Below are positions 42,060 to 50,100 of a stretch of DNA of 64,000 nt, in pieces. Numbering within the stretch: the first letter of the stretch is position 1; each line of letters begins with the position of its first letter. This DNA comes from Spirochaetales bacterium. GTDB taxonomy: Bacteria > Spirochaetota > Spirochaetia > Treponematales > UBA12059. The stretch covers positions 1 to 64,000 of the forward strand of contig JAFGJV010000010.1 of assembly GCA_016928955.1 (NCBI GenBank), read 5' to 3'. Below the pieces are notes generated by a model. That model saw only the letters and a list, made by a program, of their open reading frames with translations, was not told where the DNA came from and made no database searches. The translations under genes and the position numbers were made by a program.

Positions 42060-43400
42060 TTACTGGGCCAGTTGCTCGAATTCCCTGAGTTTCTGGTTGC
42101 CTTCTGCCACCATCTTGGCCAAACCGGCCTCAATGCCGATCTTGCCCGCCAGGATATCCTCCCAGGTCTGGTCCTCAATCTCGCGGATGATGTTGAAGTT
42201 GCCGAAGCGTATGCCCATGGAGTTGGGCGTGGGCGCCTTGTTGAGTAGCTGTTTGATGGCCACCTCGGGGCCGGGGTTGGCGTCATAGAAACCCTGGCTC
42301 TTGGTCAGCTCATAAGCGGCCACGGTTATGGGCAGGTAACCGGTGTTCTGGTGCCATTGGGCCTGCGACTCTGGCAGGGACAGGAAGGAGAAGAACTCGG
42401 CAATGCCGCGGTATTCGTAGTTAGCCTTGCCGCTGAACACCCAGAGGCTGGCGCCGCCTATGATGGTGTTCTGGGGAGCGCCGGGAGCGTCCGGATAGTA
42501 CGGAAGCCTGGCCACGCCAAACTCGAATTTGCAGTTGGCCTTCATGTTGCCGTACCCGCCGATGGACTCAAAGTGCATGCCCACCTGGCCGGACGTGAAC
42601 AGGGGGTTGGCCTTGTTCTCGCGGCCGCCGTATATGAACACCTTGTCCTTGGCCAGCTCGGCTATGGTCTGGAAATGCTTGATGGTCAGCGGGGAATTGA
42701 ACACCAGCTCGGTATCCAGACCGTCAAAGCCGTTGGACTTGGTGCCAAAGGGCTGGTTGTGCCAGGCGGAGAAATTCTCCAGCTGTATCCAGGATATCCA
42801 GTTGGTGGTGAAACCGCCCTCCATCCCGGATGCCTTGAGCTTTTTGGCCACGTCGAAGAATTCCGGCCAGGTCTCTGGCGGGCGCTCTGGGTCCAGGCCA
42901 GCGGCCCGGAAAGCGTCCTTGTTGTAGTACATGACGGCCGTTGACGAGTTGAAGGGCAGGGACAGCATCTCGCCCTTGGAGGTGGAATAGTAGCTGGTGA
43001 TGGTCGGGATGTATATCTTGGGGTCGAACTTGTGCCCGAACTCCTTCATGAGCTCGTGCACAGGCTTGATGGCTCCCTTGGCGGACATCATGGTAGCCGT
43101 GCCGACCTCGTATACCTGGATGACATGCGGGGCTTGATCGGCGCGGAACGCGGCTATGCCGGCGTTCATGGTGTCGCTGTACGAGCCTTTGTACACGGGC
43201 GTCACCACATACTTGGCCTGGGACGCGTTGTACTGGTCGGCCAGCGCCTGGACCATTTCCCCGTTTTTGCCAGTCATGGCGTGCCAGATCTCTATGGTGA
43301 TGGGACCCTCGGGTACTTCCTCCTTGGGTTGGCAGGAACTCAAGGCAAATCCGCAGGCGAGCGCGAAGGCCACCAGGGCGACTAGATAGCGCATCCTCAT
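42060..43400 (-). CDS. ugpB: sn-Glycerol-3-phosphate-type binding lipoprotein
   Basis: A 446-residue lipid-anchored binding protein (lipobox ALSSC, Cys23). ITIEIWHAMTGKNGEMVQALADQYNAS, FRADQAPHVIQVYEVGTATMM and PFNSSTAVMYYNKDAFR are as in UgpB, which binds glycerol-3-phosphate and its diesters. The ATG at 43400 follows GGAGG. It heads the operon with its own promoter; the ATPase gene ugpC is not in this window. Confidence 0.9.
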   Translation of the reverse strand: MRMRYLVALVAFALACGFALSSCQPKEEVPEGPITIEIWHAMTGKNGEMVQALADQYNASQAKYVVTPVYKGSYSDTMNAGIAAFRADQAPHVIQVYEVGTATMMSAKGAIKPVHELMKEFGHKFDPKIYIPTITSYYSTSKGEMLSLPFNSSTAVMYYNKDAFRAAGLDPERPPETWPEFFDVAKKLKASGMEGGFTTNWISWIQLENFSAWHNQPFGTKSNGFDGLDTELVFNSPLTIKHFQTIAELAKDKVFIYGGRENKANPLFTSGQVGMHFESIGGYGNMKANCKFEFGVARLPYYPDAPGAPQNTIIGGASLWVFSGKANYEYRGIAEFFSFLSLPESQAQWHQNTGYLPITVAAYELTKSQGFYDANPGPEVAIKQLLNKAPTPNSMGIRFGNFNIIREIEDQTWEDILAGKIGIEAGLAKMVAEGNQKLREFEQLAQ

Positions 43401-43447
43401 CGTTTTCCTCCTTGAACAACTTGCCCGTCCAGCACGGGATACCGATC

Positions 43448-43476
43448 ATTGTAGGCCCAGCCCGCCGTCCACGCAA
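43448..43476 (-). promoter_or_regulatory. Predicted promoter of ugpBAE
   Basis: Minus strand: TTGCGT (43471-43476), 17 bp, TACAAT (43448-43453), about 48 bp before ugpB. Confidence 0.6.
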
Positions 43477-43480
43477 GGAA

Positions 43481-43516
43481 AACAAAAAGCCGCCCGGCCC
43501 AGCGCCGGACGGCTTT
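43481..43516 (-). terminator. Terminator of the SH3 lipoprotein gene
   Basis: Minus strand: AAAGCCGTCCGGC, short loop, GCCGGGCGGCTTT with one mismatch, then TTGTTTT. It is about 50 bp after the gene. Confidence 0.85.
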
Positions 43517-43566
43517 GCTTGCGCAAGGACTTCAAGGCCTAGGCCTTGAGGTCCCGTCTGCAGGCT

Positions 43567-44568
43567 CTACTCCAGGAAGGCTCCGAACACCCAGCCGTCC
43601 ACGGGCGAGATGATATGGTACCAGTGGGCGGTGTCGCTGCCCACGGTAACGGTCTTGGCGCTGCGTTCCACCACTTCCACGAGGTCGCCGGTGTTCAGCT
43701 CGCCAATCACGTTGTCCGCGCTGGTGTCTGGCGCCGAGCGCACGCGGACCAGGTCCTTGGTCACGGTCATGGTGCCCGCCTCGGACACCAGGTCCATGGG
43801 CGCGGCGCCGCCCTGGAGGGCCAGGAGGGCGTTGTTGAGATCGTCAATAAGGCCGGACGCGCGATACGCGTCGATAGCGCCTTCCAGGATGTTGATCTTG
43901 CGCTCCTTGTCACCCTCGGCAAGGCTACCCACCACATGCAGGACAACGGCCGCCTGGACGTCCGTGGTACCCAGCATCAGGTTGCTGCGCATGACCCACT
44001 TGTCGTACACGGGATTCTGTTTGGGCAGGGAATAGCTGATCTGTACAAAGCCCTCTGGGGTGATATCCCCGTCCACGATGGCCACGATGGTGCCGCGGGG
44101 TACCACAGTCTTGGTGGCCCCGACAGGTTTGGGATCGTTGTACAGCACGCATTTTTCGTCTTTGACCACGGCCAGCTGGTCGGCCACCAGGGTGTAGGCC
44201 GGGCTGATGTACGCGCCATCTCCGTCCTTGGGCACCTTGACGCCGGCCGGAACCTCTATGGGCATGTAGTCAACGGAGTTCTTGCCGTCGGTGGTGTATG
44301 CGTCAACGTCGCCAATAATGGTGACACGGTCGGCTATGGTCATGGTGCCGATCCACTTAAGCTGTTCGAGGCCGTCCACGGGCTCTTTGTTCAGGTCCCG
44401 GGTCCACAAGTTGAGGCCGTGGAGCATGACATAGGCGTCGGTGCCGCCGGGCTGTACCACGGGCGCGTTGGCCGGTCCCTTGACGGCCTCTCCGCCGGCC
44501 TTGGAGCAGGACATTCCAAAACCTAAAACAGCCGTCACGATCAGAAGGATGGTCAGGGTTCGTCTCAT
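43567..44568 (-). CDS. SH3-domain lipoprotein
   Basis: A 333-residue lipoprotein, signal ending FGMSC (Cys21). The C-terminal third is a bacterial SH3 (SH3b-like) domain: DLVRVRSAPDTSADNVIGELNTGDLVEVVERS ... AHWYHIISPVDGWVFGAFLE. A second SH3-like stretch may lie in the middle (ECVLYNDPKPVGATKTVVPRG). Such domains often bind peptidoglycan or peptides. The ATG at 44568 follows GGAGG. It is monocistronic by its own promoter and terminator. Function unknown. Confidence 0.85.
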   Translation of the reverse strand: MRRTLTILLIVTAVLGFGMSCSKAGGEAVKGPANAPVVQPGGTDAYVMLHGLNLWTRDLNKEPVDGLEQLKWIGTMTIADRVTIIGDVDAYTTDGKNSVDYMPIEVPAGVKVPKDGDGAYISPAYTLVADQLAVVKDEKCVLYNDPKPVGATKTVVPRGTIVAIVDGDITPEGFVQISYSLPKQNPVYDKWVMRSNLMLGTTDVQAAVVLHVVGSLAEGDKERKINILEGAIDAYRASGLIDDLNNALLALQGGAAPMDLVSEAGTMTVTKDLVRVRSAPDTSADNVIGELNTGDLVEVVERSAKTVTVGSDTAHWYHIISPVDGWVFGAFLE

Positions 44569-44638
44569 CGTCGATTCCTCCATGTTTGATGCATAACCGC
44601 CGGCAAAGCCGACAGAACATACCATTGTATCTTGCAGC

Positions 44639-44667
44639 ACTGTAAAAGCTGGGCGACGCTTTGTCAA
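44639..44667 (-). promoter_or_regulatory. Promoter of the SH3 lipoprotein gene
   Basis: Minus strand: TTGACA (44662-44667), 17 bp, TACAGT (44639-44644), about 70 bp before the ATG. Confidence 0.7.
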
Positions 44668-44721
44668 TCGAGGCCTTGTCCCCAAGGCTCGGTCAATCTC
44701 GCCTACGGACGTCCGCCACGG

Positions 44722-47145
44722 TCAGCGCTGGACCTGGATGCGGACCGACGAGCGTCCCAGCTCGCCGTCCAGCGGGGCGTCCGGTAGCCTGGCCGGAGGC
44801 GGCGCTGATCCCGCGGCCATACCCAGGGCCGTGATCCTGTGCTCGCCTGCCTGTAGAACCAAATCGGCCGTGAACGGCCGCCGCACGTTGGCCAGCAGGC
44901 TGCCGTTCACGTACCAGGCCACGCTTTGCACCTCTGATGCGCAGTCGGCCCTTAGCTCGAGGCTCTGCCTGCGCTCGTCGTAACCCGGCTCGATGATGAA
45001 GCGGTCGCCGTCCAGCGGGAACTCTACGGTGACCGTGGCGGCCTGGGCCCGGGCGCTGTCCGGTCCCGCTCTGAGCACCAGGGCGCCCTGCCCTTCCAGC
45101 CAGGCATCGTACTCGGGTCCCAAGGCCAGGCGCAGGGACGGCACACGCCGGGACTCAGGCGTGGCGCTTGAGGCCTCGGACCCGTCCCGGGAGTCCACCA
45201 TAACCACCACATGGACGCCGCACTGGCGCGTGGGCGTGTTTTCCTCCTTGAACGGCAGGGTGACGGCTCCCGGGCAGTGCGGTCCGGGCAGGGCGCCTGA
45301 CACCGGGCACACGGCCAGTCGCACGATGCCGTCAGGCGGACTCAGGTCGGCCGCCGCGTGCCCGCTTCCGCCCAGCAGCAGGGAGGCCGCCTTGTGGAAC
45401 AGGGGGCCGGCCCCGGTAGATCCGGACAGCTGGTCTGTGGGCTGGCCTGAAAAGTTCCCCGCCCATACGGCCAGGGTGTAGCGCTCGTTGTAGCCGATGG
45501 CCCAGTTGTCGCGCCAGTTTTCGCTGGTGCCGGTCTTGACGGCAAGGGGAAAGCCGAACAGCAGGGGATTGTTCTCTCCGAAAGCCCGCATGCGGACGCG
45601 CTCGTCCTGCAGGATGTCGCTGACCATCCAGGCGGCCCGTGCCGAGTATACCCGCCGGCTGTCGCCGGTTTGCTGGCCGACCCAGGCTTTGAGCTCGCCC
45701 AGCACGCCGCCTGTGGCCAAGGCCGAATAGGCGCGGGTTAGGGCCAGGAGGCTGGTCTCAGCGTTGCCGAGCACCAGTCCCAGGCCATAGCGGTCCAACT
45801 CGGCCCGGTAGTCGCCCACCCCAAGGGTGTTGAGCATGTCCGCGAACTCCCCAAGGCCCAGTTCGTTGACCAGCCGCAGGGCCGGCACGTTCAGGCTACG
45901 GCCAAGGGCCTCATAGGCCGTGACGGGTCCCAGGAACTCTCCCGAGTGGTTGCGCGGCTCGTACAGCATGCCGTCCGCCCCGTGGTAGAGTATGGGCACA
46001 TCCGCCAGTATGGAACCGCTGTCCCAGCGGCCCTCAAAGGCCAGCGCGTACGCAAAGGGTTTGAGCGTGGAACCGGGCTGCCTGGGCGACAGGGCCCCGT
46101 TGACCGAACCGGTCTCGGGGCGCCAGTAATCAGGCGAGCCGACCATGGCCAGGACCTCCATGGTGCTGTTGTCCAGCACCACGATGGCGGCGTCTTCCGC
46201 GCCGGGACTGGTGGCGGCATGCTCGCGGGCCAAGGCCTCCAGGGCCTGGTTCAAACCCAGGTCCAGGCAGAGGCGCAGCTCCCCCCGGGGTGGATACAGG
46301 CCAAGCGCCCAGTCGGTGGCGTGCATGGCCTTGGGACGGACGGCGTCGCCCACGGTCTGCACGCTCTCCATCTGGGCGGCCAGACGCTCAGCTTTTGTGA
46401 CCATGCCCAGCTCGGCCATGCGGCCAAGCACATAGGCGCGGCGGGCCAGATAGTCGTCCACATGCTGGACGGGGTCGTACCTGCCCGGTGCCTGGATCAT
46501 GCCCACCAGGCCTGCCGCCTCGCCCAGCGACAGGTGCTCCGCGGGCTTTCCGAACCAGTAACGGCTGGCCGCTTCTATGCCCACGGCGGGGCCGCCCAAC
46601 GGCACGCGGTTGAGGTAGATGGTCAGGATGGCGGCCTTGTTCAGGGCCAGCTCCAGCCTGACGGCGTCCACGGTCTGCCCTATTTTCCCCATCAAGGTGC
46701 GCGGGTGGCCGTATACCAGCCTGGCCGTCTGCATGCTGATGGTCGACGCCCCTCCGCCCCCGCCGCCGAACAGGCCCAGAACTGCGCGGCCCACGGCCCT
46801 GATATCCACGCCCAGGTGGCTGTAGAAGCGAGCGTCCTCGGACGCTATGGCTGCGTCCCTGACCAGGTCAGGCAGGCGCGAGCTGTCCAGCCACAGGTAG
46901 CGCTCTCCCGACTCGTTGGCCGCGTCGCGGAGAAAGGCGCCGTTCCTGTCGTACAGGCGCCAGGATTCAGGCCAGCCCGCCTTGATGGCCAAAAAATCCG
47001 GCCAGGGCCGGCCCGGCATGGGGCCAAAGGCGCCGTACATGACGACGGCCAGCGATAGGAGCCAGGCTCCCGCCACGCGCCGCCTGGACGGAAGGGAACC
47101 GGGCGCCCTCAAGGGGCGGCCCGGCAGCCTTGCGTGCACGGTCAC
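44722..47145 (-). CDS. pbpC: Penicillin-binding protein 1C
   Basis: An 807-residue bifunctional cell-wall synthase. A membrane anchor lies at about residues 24-42. The GT51 glycosyltransferase has the catalytic Glu in AIASEDARFYSHLGVD and the STISMQTARL block. The transpeptidase has S359 in PGSTLKPFAY (SxxK), SLN in LGRSLNVPALRL and KTG in AVKTGTSENWRDNWAIGYN. A C-terminal BiPBP_C-type domain follows. The start is GTG at 47145, overlapping the alpha-2-macroglobulin stop (GTGA). The gene pair yfhM-pbpC is known from E. coli and other bacteria. Confidence 0.93.
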   Translation of the reverse strand: MTVHARLPGRPLRAPGSLPSRRRVAGAWLLSLAVVMYGAFGPMPGRPWPDFLAIKAGWPESWRLYDRNGAFLRDAANESGERYLWLDSSRLPDLVRDAAIASEDARFYSHLGVDIRAVGRAVLGLFGGGGGGASTISMQTARLVYGHPRTLMGKIGQTVDAVRLELALNKAAILTIYLNRVPLGGPAVGIEAASRYWFGKPAEHLSLGEAAGLVGMIQAPGRYDPVQHVDDYLARRAYVLGRMAELGMVTKAERLAAQMESVQTVGDAVRPKAMHATDWALGLYPPRGELRLCLDLGLNQALEALAREHAATSPGAEDAAIVVLDNSTMEVLAMVGSPDYWRPETGSVNGALSPRQPGSTLKPFAYALAFEGRWDSGSILADVPILYHGADGMLYEPRNHSGEFLGPVTAYEALGRSLNVPALRLVNELGLGEFADMLNTLGVGDYRAELDRYGLGLVLGNAETSLLALTRAYSALATGGVLGELKAWVGQQTGDSRRVYSARAAWMVSDILQDERVRMRAFGENNPLLFGFPLAVKTGTSENWRDNWAIGYNERYTLAVWAGNFSGQPTDQLSGSTGAGPLFHKAASLLLGGSGHAAADLSPPDGIVRLAVCPVSGALPGPHCPGAVTLPFKEENTPTRQCGVHVVVMVDSRDGSEASSATPESRRVPSLRLALGPEYDAWLEGQGALVLRAGPDSARAQAATVTVEFPLDGDRFIIEPGYDERRQSLELRADCASEVQSVAWYVNGSLLANVRRPFTADLVLQAGEHRITALGMAAGSAPPPARLPDAPLDGELGRSSVRIQVQR

Positions 47146-50100
47146 TGCACCGTTACGATATCCGCGCCCGTGGTCGCGTTCACGTCCGTTTCATACATGG
47201 CTTCTACCCTGCCCGCGGGCCGGAGGAAGGTACCGGCAACCGTCGCCCGAGCCAGGTACACGAACTCATACTCGCCGGGCAGCATGTCGTCCACAAAGAA
47301 GGCCACGCGGGCGTCGCGGATCTCCTGGTAGGACAGCACGGAGCGCGCCCTCAAGGCCGCGGGGCTGAGTTCTCCCATATCCAGGCTGCCCGTGGTGGCC
47401 AGCGCCGCGTTCTGGGCTTCCAGGCCTGCAGGCAGCTTGTCGTCTATGGCCACGTAGTTGCGATGCTCGGGATTCTTGACGAACAAGCGCACGCGAACCA
47501 GGGAACCGGCCGGAATGGCGTTCAGGTCCAGGGGAGAGCCGTCCAGCGTCTCGTATACGCGGGTATAGGTAAAGCCTGAGCTGGTGGGCTCCTCTATGGC
47601 CTTGTCTATTGGCACGCGATAGCCGACGCGCACGGTCACGAAGGACGCGGCCGGCATGCCGCTTATCTTCAGAGTGAGCGACGAGCCCTGGGCGGCCGAG
47701 CCCAGGTCGGATTCGCGTATGCGCGCTATCTTGATGCGCCTGTCCGCACTTTCCATCTGGGCTGAGCCGAGCTTGAACGACCCTATCTGTATGCTCGGGC
47801 TGAAGGACGCGCCCGATGCGCCGGTCTTGACGAGCTCGTACACGCCCATGATGCCGAACACGTTTTCTTGGGTATTGCCCCAGATTCCGTAGCCCTCCTG
47901 CCTGCGCGCCAAGAGGCCCGCAAGGAGCTTGCTCGTGAGCTCGTCGTCCTTGGCGGCCATGGCGTAGGCTATCAGCGCGCTGCCGTGGGAGCGCAGGGGC
48001 GAATCCATGCTGTAGCCGCCTGCGCGCCCGCCCTCGTACCAGGCTTCCTTGGCGTCGGTCTTGGACTCCTCCCTGAGATAAGCCAGCATGGGCTCGAGGA
48101 GGGACTGATCCAGCTGGGGCGACTCCCTGACGGCTATGGCCAGGAAGGAAACCCCGAAGGGCGTCAGGTTCTTGCGCTCGCGCCAGAGGGTTTGGACGTA
48201 CTGGGGTTGGGGCCTGCCAAGCCGTCCAAGGGTCATGACAAAGAGGGCCCTGGTATCTCCGTCAGGCACGCTTCCGTGGGGCATCTCGCCTGAGATCTTG
48301 CCTTCCCTGAGCGCGGCTTCCAGGTAATCGGCCATGCGTTCCAGCGACGCGTCCGGCACGTCGTAGCCCTGCTTCTTGGCCTCTATGAGGGCGGTCAGCC
48401 CAAAGGCCGTGGCAAAGGCATGGGGTTGGTCGCTCCCCGGCCAGTAGGAAAGGCCGCCCGCGCTGGTCTGGAAGGCCAGGATGCGCTTGATACCGGCCTC
48501 CGAGAACTCCTTGAGCTTGGCCATGTCCACGTCCACACCTATGGCCGGTATGAGATCCTTGAGAACCACCAAGGGGTACGCGGTGCTGGTTGTCTGCTCG
48601 ATGCAGCCGTTGGGATACTGGATGAGGTACTGCACCGCGTCTTTAAGCTCGGACAGCGGCGTGCTGGACAGGGCAACTTCCAGTTCCAGGGTACCCGGCA
48701 CTCTGCCCTGGGGCAGGGTCACTTGGTAGCTGGACGAGCCCGAGCCCGTGAACGACAGCACCTCCGTCTTGAGCACCCCAGGATCCAGCACCGGCAGGGC
48801 GAATTCGGCGGCGTCCGAAGCTCCGCCGGCCGAGGCTGAAAAGCGCAGTTTGGCGCTGCAAGGCACGGTGCCTGCCTTGACCCTGTAGAGGACGGTGGCG
48901 CTGGTGCCGGCCTTGACCTGGACAACGCGCGCCGCCTGCCCCGAAACAAGCCCGACGCCCTCAAAAACGGCCTTGACGCTGACAGCCGCGTCTGCGCCGG
49001 TCTTGTTGTACAGGATGACGCCGGCGTCAAACTCGTCTCCGGGGTAGGAGAAGCGGGGCGACACTGGCAGGATGGAGAGCGGTTTGTCCGAGGTAAAGCT
49101 GGCCTGGCCGTTGCCATACGAGCCCTTGCCGTCCGCGGCCGTCACCATGATCCGGTAGCTGGTTATGTTGTCGGGCACGGTGAACTCAAGGGTCGCCCGG
49201 CCGGCGGAGTCGGTCTTGACGGCGGGGTTCCAGTAGGCCGTGCTTTTGAACAGGCGCCTGAGAGCGGCGTCGAGGTCGCTCCTGGACGCCGCCGGGTCGT
49301 CGCCCCCGCCGCCGCCGGGGAAGATGGCCTCAAAGCGCTCCCTGCGCGAGTGCGGGAGGTCCAGCCAGCTGGCCGCCGTGCGCACGGAAAGGCCGGCGGG
49401 CTTGTACAGGGGCGGCAGGGGGTCGGGCGTCCGGTAGCCGGTCAGGGCCAGGACAGCCTCGTCCACCACGGCCACCGCGAACTGGGCCTGGACGGGCCTG
49501 CCCGCCGCGTCCTTAATGGTAACCGGCAGCCTGATTCTGGAACCGGGCTGATACACGTCCTTGAGTCCCGTGAACTCTGCGCTCAGACGCTTGCTCTCAG
49601 GGCTGACGGGCAGCTCAACGTAGCCCAGCTTGAAGCCGGGAGCGCCTGTCTCGTAGCCCAGGGCATCTTTCTGGAAATGCGCGCGCCCGCGCACGATCAC
49701 CACGGACACGTACACATTCGGCGCGTAATGGTCCTTGATGGGCAGTTCTATAACAGGGGTGTCGCCGTCAAAGGAAATGAGCTTGGCTTCCAGCACACGG
49801 TCCCGCTCGATGCACAAAAGGCCAACGGCCGTGTCGTAGGGGCTCTCGACCACCAGGCGGGCCGTGTCGCCTGAAACATAGGAGTCCTTGTCGCGCACCA
49901 CGTCGATGCGCTCCATGTCAAAGCGCGGCCAGCCGGCGGTTTCGTCTCCGCCCACCGTGACCACCGTTTCCGTGGACGCGTACGCGCCGGTGGCCGGGTC
50001 CCGCACGGACGCCCGCACCTTGTACACGCCCGCCGTGGGCGGAAGATAGTTCCAGGCCACCGGTACGTCCTTGGACGTTAGCGTTGCGGTACCAGAGGCG